Positions 23,010 through 30,405 of a stretch of DNA of 33,128 nt are shown in pieces; the first letter of the stretch is position 1, and each line of letters starts with the position of its first letter. The notes beneath the pieces are model-generated. The model had not been told where the DNA came from, searched no databases, and was given only the letters and a program-made list of their open reading frames with translations. This stretch comes from Clostridia bacterium (GTDB taxonomy: Bacteria; Bacillota; Clostridia; Christensenellales; UBA1242): assembly GCA_017625505.1 (NCBI GenBank), contig JAGAKV010000001.1, positions 1 to 33,128 on the forward strand, written 5' to 3'. Position numbers and translations under genes: made by a program.

Positions 23010-25289
23010 ATGAAAGGAAAAATTAATCAAATTATAAAGTTTTTTGTGTTTGCGCTGCTGTTTTTTGTTCTTTCGAGAGGTTCAATTCAGGGCGTCGTCT
23101 TTCCGTTTGCGTACGGGATGTTTTTTGCGCTTGCGTGGGGAAATCAAAAGGTGTATCTTTTGGTGCCTGCATACATAATTGGGGCAACGCTCAACAACTA
23201 TTCTTTTGCCGGAATCATGCCAACACTGGCAACCGTTGTGTTTTTAATTGTGCCTTACTATATTCATGTTGCGGTCAAAAAGCCAATGCAAAAGTGGGAG
23301 CTTTTTCTGTATGCTGCTTTGAGTCAGGCGGGATTTTTGATTTTTGCAATTCTTTCTGGCTTGAATGTTTTTGCTATTGCTGCCCATTTTGTTTTTGGGC
23401 TGGTCATGATGGCCTTAGAGATTGTGCTTGTTGAAGCGCTAGTGTTGCGGGGGCTTTCAAACAAACTCTCCCTTATTGAAATGATAGGGGGCGGGGCGGT
23501 GTTGGTGGCGTTTGCTGCTGGCCTTCAAGCATGTGATATTTATGGATTTTCAATTTTAAAACTTTTTGTTTTTTTTGTTGTGTTGACGCTTGCTCATATT
23601 TCAAGTCTGTCAAACACACTTCTGTTTGCGTCGCTTATGGGGCTTGGGGCTTTGCTTGCAAACAATAATCCTGTGTATGTTGCTCCCTTTGTGCTTGCTG
23701 CCATTTTTGTTTGTGCGTTTAGAAAACTCAATAAAATTTTTCCTGCGCTTGCTTGTGTGCTGGCAGAAACAATCAGCATTTTTTATTTTCAGCTTTATTA
23801 CAATGGTGGAATAATTGAGTGCATTCCTGTTGTTTTGGCGGGGGCGGTCTTTGTGTGCTTGCCTGAAAAAGTTTACTCGAGTGCTTCACTGCTATTTAAC
23901 GGCAATTATGACAGAATGGCGGTTAAAAGTTTGCTTAATCGCAATCGCGAGGTTATGCAGCGAAGGCTTGAAAGGCTTGGAGAAGTGTTTTTAGAAATGA
24001 ACTTTGTTTTTAGAAAATTAATCAAAAAGCAGGCCGGCGAAGAAGAGATAAAAGAAATGCTGTATGAAGAACTGAAAAGTTCGATTTGCAAGGGGTGTCC
24101 TGATCATAAGCATTGCCATCGCACTTTTAATGATGACACGAAAAAGATTTTTGTACAGCTTATTTCTACGGCACTGGCACGTGGGCGGATTACTTTGCTT
24201 GATCTTCCCAATTACCTCTCGTCACGTTGTGGAAAGGCAAATGTTCTTATTAATGAAATAAATACGCTAACCAAGCAGTACAAATCGTATAGGAGTTTGG
24301 TGGGTAGTATTGATACAAGCAAGCTTCTTATTTCTGATCAGCTGGAGGGGGTGTCAGGGCTTATGAAATCACTTGCGAAGGAAACCGATTGTATGATTGC
24401 TGTTGATAATGAGAAAGAAAAACGCGTGATTGAAGAGCTTGCTGCAAACAACATTATTTGTATGGATGCGCTTATTTATCAAAAGGATGCTTGGACGGTT
24501 ATGGCGACATTGATTGTCAGAGAGGAGGACGCGCAAAAGCTTAAATTGCAAGAGGTGCTATCGAAAGTTTGTAAAAACAAAATGTGCGTGTATGATGTGC
24601 GGCAAAGTGAAAAGGCGGGGCTTGTGTCTGTCAACTTGAAAACTGCGCCCGCTTACGATTGCGTGTTTGGCCTTGCACTTACTCCAAAAGGAGGCAACAA
24701 TGTGTCGGGCGACAGGCACTGCATTGAGAGGCTGGATGGAGATCGATTTATTTTTGCAATCTGTGATGGTATGGGAAATGGTGAGGCTGCAAGCGAAAAA
24801 AGCGATACAGCCATCAGCTTGATTGAGAATTTTTATAAAGCCGGCTTTGACAGCGAAATTATATTAACTTCAGTGAATAGGCTTTTAAATCTTGAAGGCG
24901 ATGATATTTTTTCAAGCCTCGATGCGTGCATTGTTGATCTTAAAAATGGCAGCGCAGATTTTGTAAAAATGGGGGCGGCAAGTTCGTATATTCGCGGAGA
25001 AGAGGGCTGTGACATTATTGAGAATTCAACACTTCCGATTGGAATAGTACAAGAGGCAAAAGTCAGGACGCAAAAGGTGGTCTTGAAAGAGAAAGACTAT
25101 ATTATTATTTGTTCGGATGGAATCAATGATTCGTTTGCAAGTGACGGTGATTTTAAAGATTTTATCCTGTCGCTTAAGTCACAAAATCCGCAAGAGTGGG
25201 CCGATCAAATTCTTGCGCAGGCGCTATCCCAAAACAATGGGTATGCGGTTGATGATATGACAGTGCTTGTGGTGAAAATATTTAATTAA
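23010..25289 (+). CDS. spoIIE: Stage II sporulation protein E (SpoIIE), PP2C phosphatase
   Basis: A 759-aa SpoIIE. In sporulating Bacillota it sits at the polar septum and dephosphorylates SpoIIAA to release the forespore sigma factor F. Domain order is typical: about ten membrane helices in the first 300 residues, a cytosolic regulatory region with the Cys cluster CKGCPDHKHC (about 360-369), and a PP2C phosphatase from about 555 to the end. The PP2C metal residues are in VSGDRHCIERLDGD, FAICDGMGNGEAA, SLDACIVDL, IICSDGINDSF and DDMTVLV. Order spoIIE then tilS is conserved in many Bacillota. I start at the ATG at 23010; a longer reading from TTG at 22983 would lie before the -10 box. Length is close to the family norm (about 800). 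Confidence 0.92.
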   Translation: MKGKINQIIKFFVFALLFFVLSRGSIQGVVFPFAYGMFFALAWGNQKVYLLVPAYIIGATLNNYSFAGIMPTLATVVFLIVPYYIHVAVKKPMQKWELFLYAALSQAGFLIFAILSGLNVFAIAAHFVFGLVMMALEIVLVEALVLRGLSNKLSLIEMIGGGAVLVAFAAGLQACDIYGFSILKLFVFFVVLTLAHISSLSNTLLFASLMGLGALLANNNPVYVAPFVLAAIFVCAFRKLNKIFPALACVLAETISIFYFQLYYNGGIIECIPVVLAGAVFVCLPEKVYSSASLLFNGNYDRMAVKSLLNRNREVMQRRLERLGEVFLEMNFVFRKLIKKQAGEEEIKEMLYEELKSSICKGCPDHKHCHRTFNDDTKKIFVQLISTALARGRITLLDLPNYLSSRCGKANVLINEINTLTKQYKSYRSLVGSIDTSKLLISDQLEGVSGLMKSLAKETDCMIAVDNEKEKRVIEELAANNIICMDALIYQKDAWTVMATLIVREEDAQKLKLQEVLSKVCKNKMCVYDVRQSEKAGLVSVNLKTAPAYDCVFGLALTPKGGNNVSGDRHCIERLDGDRFIFAICDGMGNGEAASEKSDTAISLIENFYKAGFDSEIILTSVNRLLNLEGDDIFSSLDACIVDLKNGSADFVKMGAASSYIRGEEGCDIIENSTLPIGIVQEAKVRTQKVVLKEKDYIIICSDGINDSFASDGDFKDFILSLKSQNPQEWADQILAQALSQNNGYAVDDMTVLVVKIFN

Positions 25290-25383
25290 TTTTAAAAATA
25301 TCGCAAAAATTGGCAAAAATTAACTAAAAATTGTTAAAATTTGGCGAATTTTGATAAAATTTCAAAAATTATTGCAAATAATA

Positions 25384-25412
25384 TTGAAGTTTTTTAAATT
25401 TTGAGTTATAAT
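25384..25412 (+). promoter_or_regulatory. Promoter of tilS
   Basis: TTGAAG (25384-25389), 17-nt spacer, TATAAT (25407-25412), 36 nt upstream of the ATG. The preceding 25290-25383 is A/T-rich with repeated AAAATT words and no gene. Confidence 0.65.
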
Positions 25413-25447
25413 CTATTACGCAAAAATTAATACTTTGGAGATAGATT

Positions 25448-26779
25448 ATGAACTGTGAAGAATTTATTGTTTCAAACAAATTATTTAAAGCAGGGGAGAT
25501 TATTGGTGTTGCTTGCAGTGGCGGCAGTGACTCAATCGCCCTCCTTCATTACCTAGCGCAAAATCAAGAAAAATTTGATATCGAAGTTGTTGCAATACAC
25601 GTTGATCATGCAATCAGAGAAGACAGCTATTTGGATGTTGATCTTGTTCGTGAAACGGCAAGAGAGCTTGGTATTCGTTTTTATAAATTTAGAGTGGACG
25701 TTCCAAAAATTGCGAAAGAAAAATCAATGGGGATTGAAGAAGCTGCTCGAGAGGCAAGGTATGGGGTGTTTAAATCTCTCATAAACAAGGGGCTAATTGA
25801 TAAAATTGCGCTTGCTCATCATGCTCAAGATCAGGCAGAGACCATTCTTATGCATATTTTCCGCGGGGCAGGTCTTGCAGGGGCGAAGGGAATGGAAGCG
25901 CGCAGCGAAAAAATCTATGTTCGTCCACTTTTAAACACTTCAAAAGAAGAAATCCTGCAATATATTGATGACAATCGTTTGGAATATAGAGACGATTCTA
26001 CTAATAAGGATAATTCATACAATCGCAATTTTGTGCGCAATGTGCTTATAAAAGAAATTGAAACTCGCTGGCCAAATGCCGTTCAGTCAATTGTAAACTT
26101 TGGCAAAGCGGTCAAAGAAGACGATGACTTCATCAGAAAACACGTTTATGACGATGCGCTTATTTACGAGAAGAAAACTGTTAAAATTCCTATTTCATAT
26201 TTTCTTTATGACAAAGCCATCGTGACAAGAGTAATCTTTAAGGCACTTAAAAATATTGGTATTGTAAAAGATGTTGAAAGGCGTCACATAAACCTTATTT
26301 GCGCTCTTGCTACAAGTGGTGAAAATGGAAAGAAAATCACGCTACCTTTTGAGGCGGTCGCAATCAAAGAATATGATTTTCTGACAATCTGCAACAAACA
26401 AAAAGAAGTAATTACAATCAATATTCCATTCAAATGTGGTGAATTTGATGTTGCTGGCATGTATAAATTGGTTGTAAAAAGAGTTAAAGAATTTGAGGGG
26501 AAGCACGGGCTTTTGCTTGACTATCGTAAGGTGCCAAAGGATGCTGCTTGGAGATTCCGTCAGGACGGTGACTTCTTCACAAAATTTGGTGGAGGAACAA
26601 AGAAACTTAAAGCGTTCTTGATTGACAAAAAAATTCCAGCAAGGCTTCGTGATCAAATTCCTGTGCTTGCTAGCGGAAGCGAGGTTTTTGCTATTGCAGG
26701 GGTTGAAATTTCTGAAAAGGTGAAAGTGGAAGACGTGCCTACAGCATACCTAATTCAACTTAGAAAATATAAAAATTAA
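25448..26779 (+). CDS. tilS: tRNA(Ile)-lysidine synthase
   Basis: TilS, 443 aa, converts the wobble C34 of tRNA-Ile(CAU) to lysidine with ATP and lysine, so that it reads AUA; it is essential in most bacteria. The N-type ATP pyrophosphatase loop SGGSDS is at 24-29, followed by VAIHVDHAIRE, AREARY and LAHHAQDQAETILM. The C-terminal domain ends with the TilS-specific RFRQDGDFFTKFGGGTKKLK and the segment KKIPARLRDQIPVL. Length is normal. The ATG follows GGAG by 7 nt and a TTGAAG-17-TATAAT promoter. In most Bacillota hprT and ftsH come next; here a small unknown gene does, so this order is broken. A 26-bp palindromic terminator follows. Confidence 0.95.
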   Translation: MNCEEFIVSNKLFKAGEIIGVACSGGSDSIALLHYLAQNQEKFDIEVVAIHVDHAIREDSYLDVDLVRETARELGIRFYKFRVDVPKIAKEKSMGIEEAAREARYGVFKSLINKGLIDKIALAHHAQDQAETILMHIFRGAGLAGAKGMEARSEKIYVRPLLNTSKEEILQYIDDNRLEYRDDSTNKDNSYNRNFVRNVLIKEIETRWPNAVQSIVNFGKAVKEDDDFIRKHVYDDALIYEKKTVKIPISYFLYDKAIVTRVIFKALKNIGIVKDVERRHINLICALATSGENGKKITLPFEAVAIKEYDFLTICNKQKEVITINIPFKCGEFDVAGMYKLVVKRVKEFEGKHGLLLDYRKVPKDAAWRFRQDGDFFTKFGGGTKKLKAFLIDKKIPARLRDQIPVLASGSEVFAIAGVEISEKVKVEDVPTAYLIQLRKYKN

Positions 26780-26790
26780 GAAAATTGCTA

Positions 26791-26816
26791 AAAATCCAAG
26801 AAATTTCTTGGATTTT
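26791..26816 (+). terminator. Terminator of tilS
   Basis: A perfect palindrome of 26 bp (AAAATCCAAG... arms) 11 nt after the tilS stop. The downstream tract is T-rich (cttgctttttatgg). It can act on either strand. Confidence 0.7.
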
Positions 26817-26909
26817 CTTGCTTTTTATGGTAATTTTTAGTTGAAAAGAGAAAATTAATATTGTATAATATAACAGAAAAGCGCGCGGGCTTTGTTTACG
26901 GAGGTTAAT

Positions 26910-27236
26910 GTGGATAGCGTTTCAACAAACATAGTACGACCATTTTTGAAGCAGAACGGAATTGAGTGGTCAGGTGTTATGCAAACATCTCTTGCTACAA
27001 TTGTTATGCTTGGCGAGATTAAATTTGGCATTTCTTTAAATGATGACGTGACGTTTTTAATGGATGCAACTTATAAAGGGAAACGATGCTTGTTTAATTA
27101 CAAAATAAGTGAAGATGAGTTTCTTTTAAAATCGGTAAAGGGCTTAACCAAGATCAATCTTTCAAAACAATGGAAGGCATATCTAGACAAAATTAAAAAC
27201 GACAAAAACCTTGACGGCGAAGATCTTTTTGTTTAA
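26910..27236 (+). CDS. Small protein with LSKQW motif, unknown function
   Basis: A 108-aa cytosolic protein I do not recognise. Its C-terminal half ends in TKINLSKQWKAYLDKIKN. The same LSKQW helix closes the protein at 30392-30760, with a preceding pattern of two short beta-strands in both, so they look like distant paralogues. I start at the GTG at 26910-26912: GGAGG lies 5 nt upstream; the overlapping ATG at 26908 reads a different frame that stops after eight codons, and a TTG at 26892 has no site. It sits just after tilS, where hprT would usually be. No promoter stands out between the tilS terminator and this gene except a TATAATATAA-like stretch near 26864-26874. Confidence 0.55.
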   Translation: MDSVSTNIVRPFLKQNGIEWSGVMQTSLATIVMLGEIKFGISLNDDVTFLMDATYKGKRCLFNYKISEDEFLLKSVKGLTKINLSKQWKAYLDKIKNDKNLDGEDLFV

Positions 27237-27286
27237 AATATTAAATGTAAAGATCTCTGATATAAGAAACTTATCTATAAAAATGA

Positions 27287-27325
27287 TTTACGCAGGCATG
27301 TCACACGTGTTGCGTAAAACATGCC
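27287..27325 (+). other. Interlocked inverted repeats before the tRNA-Leu region
   Basis: TTTACGCA (27287-27294) matches TGCGTAAA (27311-27318), and GGCATG (27295-27300) matches CATGCC (27320-27325), with the palindrome ACACGTGT between. The two pairs overlap in order A-B-A'-B', so they exclude each other or form a knot-like fold. Function unknown. Confidence 0.35.
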
Positions 27326-27338
27326 AGAGTGGCGGAAT
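27321..27338 (+). repeat. tRNA-Leu 5' relic
   Basis: The 18 nt here match the start of tRNA-Leu (27462-27479) at 17 of 18 positions (ATGC-C/G-AGAGTGGCGGAAT). The sequence then diverges. From 27370 to 27408 there are further scrambled tRNA-Leu words (GTGGTAG, TCAGATG, GCAAGTTT). Confidence 0.6.
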
Positions 27339-27463
27339 CCGGGTTCTCTGAAAATTGTAAAATTTTTAGGGTGGTAGTGTCAGATGAGCAAGTTTATGAA
27401 ACTTGCGCAAAAAAAAGTTGATAAACTTACGAGGTGACATAGTATACAAGTCGTGAGTAAAAT

Positions 27464-27549
27464 GCGAGAGTGGCGGAATGGCAGACGCGCAAGTTTCAGA
27501 TGCTTGTGGTAGCAATACTGTGTGGGTTCAAATCCCATCTCTCGCACCA
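27464..27549 (+). tRNA. tRNA-Leu(CAG)
   Basis: A class II tRNA of 86 nt with encoded CCA. Acceptor GCGAGAG pairs with CTCTCGC, discriminator A. The anticodon stem CAAGT/GCTTG encloses TTCAGAT, giving anticodon CAG, which reads CUG. The variable arm is present. T arm GTGGG-TTCAAAT-CCCAT. It carries neither an obvious own promoter nor an immediate terminator: the terminator lies 300 nt further on, after a hairpin-rich stretch and a broken second copy of the gene. Confidence 0.93.
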
Positions 27550-27660
27550 AATAAAATGAAAAGCGGCTGTCATTCCGCCAAAGTGGCAAAAAGGGGCCCC
27601 CAAAAAATCGTGAGATTTTATGGGGAGAGGAGGATGCGAGCGGAAAAGAAATCGAGCTAT
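27550..27660 (+). other. Hairpin-rich segment between tRNA-Leu and its broken copy
   Basis: A run of short inverted repeats in unusually G/C-rich DNA: GCGG/CCGC, GCCA/TGGC, GGGGCCCC, AAAATC-gtga-GATTTT and the first arm of GAAATC/GATTTC. No credible coding frame or ribosome site. It may be a structured RNA or remains of a palindromic mobile element. Confidence 0.4.
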
Positions 27661-27847
27661 GCGAGATTTCACAAAGCGTAGCATTTGACGATGACGCGCA
27701 AGTCTAGCGATGCTTGTGGTAGCGTTTGCTGTGTCGGTTCACTTCCTGTCGGAGCCAGACCGCGAGCAAGTCGCTCCCCGGCTTTGGCTAAAAACAAGAC
27801 CACTAGCTTGTTTTCTTAACGCGTCGCCCCCATCTCTCGCACCAAAT
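27661..27847 (+). pseudogene. Broken second tRNA-Leu copy
   Basis: Pieces appear in order: GCGAGA at 27661, then GACGCGCAAGT, TGCTTGTGGTAGC and TGTGTC-GGTTCA between 27693 and 27741, then the exact 3' end (19 bp identical to 27534-27552) at 27829-27847. Compared with the intact gene there are about 13 extra nt in the D-arm region, one extra nt in the anticodon loop and an 87-nt insertion in the T loop (27742-27828) that folds into nested hairpins (GCC...GGC, GAGC-aagtc-GCTC, AAAACAAG/CTTGTTTT). It cannot give a functional tRNA. Confidence 0.7.
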
Positions 27848-27848
27848 G

Positions 27849-27877
27849 AGAACTAAGTTGAACCTTGGTTCTTTTTT
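27849..27877 (+). terminator. Terminator of the tRNA-Leu region
   Basis: GAACTAAG (27850-27857) pairs with CTTGGTTC (27864-27871), one G-T, followed by TTTTTT. It directly follows the displaced tRNA-Leu 3' end. Confidence 0.7.
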
Positions 27878-27955
27878 GTTTTTTCAGCCAAAAGTGTTTA
27901 CAACTTTCTAAACACCAAAAACAAAGACCTAACAAGCAACAATCAACTGAAAGAT

Positions 27956-27988
27956 GAGAAGATTTTGCATTATCTTCTCTTTTTTTTT
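27956..27988 (+). terminator. Strong second terminator
   Basis: GAGAAGAT (27956-27963) pairs with ATCTTCTC (27972-27979), 8-nt loop, then nine T. A further 7-bp hairpin lies at 27894-27915. The two stop any read-through before the promoter at 27997. Confidence 0.75.
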
Positions 27989-27996
27989 AGTGGGTA

Positions 27997-28025
27997 TTTA
28001 CAAAAATTTGAGAATATGTTACAAT
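27997..28025 (+). promoter_or_regulatory. Promoter of the 28049 gene
   Basis: TTTACA (27997-28002), 17-nt spacer, TACAAT (28020-28025) with TGT before it (extended -10), 24 nt before the ATG. Confidence 0.6.
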
Positions 28026-28048
28026 ATGTTCGTTTTAGGAGAAAATAT

Positions 28049-28348
28049 ATGGCAAATAATAAAATTATAAATTCAAATACTCCAGTATATGGAATATATA
28101 AAACAACACACGTTTGGAACTTTAAAAAAGTCGCTCTAAGTTGTTTCTTTTTAAACAAATATGCTGCCGGTGAAGTTCTTGAAGATCAAAAACAACTAGA
28201 TTCAAATTCGTTTTATCATATTTTAAGGTCAACTTATGGTCAAATTTTTGAAGGTGGAATATCTTATGACGGAAGAAAGCCTATGCTTTTCAAAGATCTA
28301 GATGATTATTATTCATATTTATCAAGAGATAACGAAAAGCAGTTATAA
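28049..28348 (+). CDS. Small unknown protein (99 aa)
   Basis: A 99-aa cytosolic protein, not recognised. It is rich in aromatic residues (YGIYKTTHVWNFKKVALSCFFL, YYSYL) and has a central helix, ending DNEKQL. I chose the ATG at 28049 because GGAG lies 7 nt upstream; a longer reading would start inside the preceding terminator. It has its own promoter (27997-28025) and probably a terminator at 28430. There are no useful neighbours for inference. Confidence 0.55.
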   Translation: MANNKIINSNTPVYGIYKTTHVWNFKKVALSCFFLNKYAAGEVLEDQKQLDSNSFYHILRSTYGQIFEGGISYDGRKPMLFKDLDDYYSYLSRDNEKQL

Positions 28349-28429
28349 TTTCACTCTAAACAAAACAACCATATCCGATAAATACTTTATGGTTCGGATT
28401 AGTTATCGACGCCCGCACCAAACAAAACG

Positions 28430-28456
28430 AATCCGAGCTAAAGTGCTTGGATTTTT
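28430..28456 (+). terminator. Terminator after the 28049 gene
   Basis: AATCC-g-AGC pairs with GCT-t-GGATT around taaagt, followed by a T-run. It lies about 80 nt after the stop codon. Confidence 0.6.
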
Positions 28457-28560
28457 TATTGTTAAAAGGAAAAATGGCCGCTGCAATAAAATTTTTAAGC
28501 ATAGATATTGAAAAAGATGTGAGAATGTGCTAATATATGGATTATATTCAGGAGGTTATC

Positions 28561-29022
28561 ATGGAGAAAAGATATTTAAGTGACATCAAGTGGAAGGACC
28601 AAAGGATTGTAAGCTTTAATCATAGTGAGGATCGATGGGAATGCTCGATTAATAGTTTCGCGAATGAGGCGATAACATATTATAATGGAGTGCTTCATAT
28701 TTATCCGGCAAATGGAGCAAACTGTGCTGAGAGTTATAAGGCAACAAAAGAAGATTTTAACGCGCTTAAAGAGGTTATCTTGAAAAACCCTGCGTTTGTT
28801 TGTTGTGGCGATATTCATATTTTTAATTTAGACCATATTGTTAAACTCGAGAAAAGGCCTAACTGTTTGTATGTTGATTGTCGATATGGGCTTTACGGTG
28901 TTGACATCAAGAATAAAGAAGATGTTAAAGAATTTGTTATGGCAATGAAAAGAAAGTGGAAAAAGGCCATAGATGATTTTGACCAAAATGACACATTAAA
29001 CGATGAAGAAGACTGCTTATAA
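28561..29022 (+). CDS. Unknown 153-aa protein
   Basis: A 153-aa cytosolic protein of unknown family, mixed alpha/beta with a beta-rich N-terminal half (SINSFANEAITYYNGVLHIY) and a helical end (KNKEDVKEFVMAMKRKWKKA) followed by an acidic tail. Cys pairs occur (VCCGDIH, the final EDCL) but no zinc motif. I start at the ATG at 28561, behind AGGAGG with 5-nt spacing; an earlier in-frame ATG at 28537 overlaps the ribosome site. A TAATAT -10 (about 28530-28535, TGC before it) lies upstream. It forms a single-gene unit with the hairpin at 29036. Confidence 0.6.
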   Translation: MEKRYLSDIKWKDQRIVSFNHSEDRWECSINSFANEAITYYNGVLHIYPANGANCAESYKATKEDFNALKEVILKNPAFVCCGDIHIFNLDHIVKLEKRPNCLYVDCRYGLYGVDIKNKEDVKEFVMAMKRKWKKAIDDFDQNDTLNDEEDCL

Positions 29023-29035
29023 AAAAATGATTTAC

Positions 29036-29072
29036 AACTGCCTAAACGAAAAAGCTGAAGCAGTTTTTTTTG
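29036..29072 (+). terminator. Probable terminator after the 28561 gene
   Basis: AACTGC (29036-29041) pairs with GCAGTT (29060-29065), then a run of T. The stem is short (6 bp) with an 18-nt loop. Confidence 0.5.
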
Positions 29073-29115
29073 TTTGGGATGGTTGCAAAAAGGTGTAGAG
29101 TTTTTTTTTGATTTG

Positions 29116-29149
29116 ACCTCTTTACTTTTATCAAGAGGTATGTTATAAT
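29116..29149 (+). promoter_or_regulatory. Leaderless promoter of the Nudix gene with operator-like inverted repeat
   Basis: TTTACT (29121-29126), 17-nt spacer, extended -10 TGT then TATAAT (29144-29149), ATG 6 nt later. A perfect inverted repeat, ACCTCTT (29116-29122) and AAGAGGT (29133-29139), covers the -35 and spacer, exactly where a repressor would bind. Confidence 0.6.
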
Positions 29150-29155
29150 TTAAGT

Positions 29156-29752
29156 ATGGAAAAGATTGGATATATTGATAAAAGTAAGCTCGCACTTCTA
29201 AGTGGGTTGAATTCGTCATCGCAGTTGAATGATGTTGAACTTAAATACGAAAATAGGGATATTATTGAACAGCGCAACGATGTTGTTCAACCTATTTGTG
29301 CGGGCGTTATGATGACAAAAGATAATAAGATTTTGGTTGTAAATAAAAAAGCTAAAGCTACTGGAGAAAAGTCTCCTGAAAAAGGGAAATCCCTGTTGTA
29401 TATCGGTGGGCACTTAGATATTGCCGATCGTGCAGAGGCAAATTTCCAAACATTTTCATTGGGGATGCGAAGAGAAATTGAAGAAGAGATGGGGTTTGCG
29501 CTGACGAATGAAAATGCATCTTTAAAAAGTCCAATTGTTTTATACACGCCTTTGACAGAGAAATCCGCGAGGCATCTGGGAGTGATATTTCCTGTGATTA
29601 TAGAGCGATCTTTTGATACAACGTTTACAGACGGTAAGTGTAAATTTGTTGATATCAACGTTTTGAGTGAAATTGACAATTTTGAAGCTTGGTCAGAAAT
29701 TATTTTAAAAGAAATTGTTGAAAAAATGCAGTCAGCATACAGCCAATTGTAA
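29156..29752 (+). CDS. Nudix-like hydrolase with extended Nudix loop
   Basis: A 198-aa Nudix-fold protein. The Nudix signature is present but unusual: GGHLDIAD (84-91) and RREIEEEMGF (105-114) are about 7 residues further apart than in the canonical GX5EX7REUXEEXGU, so there is an insertion in the loop. Glu107, Glu110 and Glu111 would still hold Mg2+. Such enzymes hydrolyse nucleoside diphosphates linked to another group; the substrate is unknown. The first 45 residues are an extra domain. It starts at an ATG 6 nt after TATAAT with no ribosome site. It has an operator-like repeat over its promoter, so it may be regulated. Confidence 0.8.
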   Translation: MEKIGYIDKSKLALLSGLNSSSQLNDVELKYENRDIIEQRNDVVQPICAGVMMTKDNKILVVNKKAKATGEKSPEKGKSLLYIGGHLDIADRAEANFQTFSLGMRREIEEEMGFALTNENASLKSPIVLYTPLTEKSARHLGVIFPVIIERSFDTTFTDGKCKFVDINVLSEIDNFEAWSEIILKEIVEKMQSAYSQL

Positions 29753-29770
29753 GGGCGCGTATAAAAGGTA

Positions 29771-29799
29771 TTGAAATTTGTTTTTAAGTATGGTATAAT
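29771..29799 (+). promoter_or_regulatory. Promoter of the 29845-30760 pair
   Basis: TTGAAA (29771-29776), 17-nt spacer, TATAAT (29794-29799) preceded by TGG (extended -10). Confidence 0.75.
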
Positions 29800-29844
29800 A
29801 GCTATATAACAATGAATATGTATATCTTTTGATTAGGAGGAGTT

Positions 29845-30405
29845 ATGGCATATATTGATCAAAATAAAAAAGTAGTTGGGCATAGGCTGCGCGGCGTTCC
29901 AATCGAAAAAAATAAAATTAGACTTTTGTATGTTGCGCTTGAAAAGCTGAAAGAAGAAGGGAGCGAAGCGAAACTTTCAAAAACATACTGTGTATCAAGC
30001 CCTTATATGATTCCTTACGGAATGACGATCGAGCAAGCGTGCAAAGTGATTTCTTATCTATCTGAAAAAGTTGAAAGCGAGCAAGATATCGAGCCCGCAA
30101 CTCAGCAAAGTGTTTTTGCCGTCATTAAACTGCTTGATGAGTATGGTTTTAGAAAGCTTGAAGGCTTTTCAAATGGCTATGCTCACACGGTGACAAAATA
30201 CAATCCAGCAGAAAAAATTGCAGGGATTCCAAAAAGTCCAGTTTTTGGAGTGGTAGATCTTTTTACCGTTGGTGGTCACATGAAAAGATTTGAAAAAAGT
30301 GATATGAGTTCGAGATTTTTTGATTGGTTTACCCCTGGAGTAGAAAAAGCCGAAATTGACATGATTTATGCAAGTATTCAGGAGGTAGAAAATGGCAAAG
30401 AATAA
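29845..30405 (+). CDS. Unknown 186-aa protein
   Basis: A 186-aa cytosolic, mostly helical protein that I cannot assign. It has charged N-terminal helices (KIRLLYVALEKLKEEGSEAKL), a central helical pair (TIEQACKVISYLSEKVESEQ) and a Gly/Phe-rich C-terminal part (SPVFGVVDLFTVGGHMKRFE). No catalytic motif. AGGAGGAG precedes the ATG by 3-5 nt. It overlaps the next gene by 14 nt, whose ribosome site is inside this one, so the two form an operon with a common promoter (29771) and terminator (30810). Confidence 0.6.
   Translation: MAYIDQNKKVVGHRLRGVPIEKNKIRLLYVALEKLKEEGSEAKLSKTYCVSSPYMIPYGMTIEQACKVISYLSEKVESEQDIEPATQQSVFAVIKLLDEYGFRKLEGFSNGYAHTVTKYNPAEKIAGIPKSPVFGVVDLFTVGGHMKRFEKSDMSSRFFDWFTPGVEKAEIDMIYASIQEVENGKE

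Noticed and set aside
27478..27684. Open frames on both strands across the tRNA-Leu region
   Set aside because: They read through an intact tRNA and hairpin-rich DNA and have no ribosome site.
28385..28417. Sequence ending GCCCGCACCA before a terminator, like a tRNA 3' end
   Set aside because: The T-loop-like part (GGTTCGGATTA) lacks a matching stem and no 5' half or acceptor partner is present; too weak to call even a relic.
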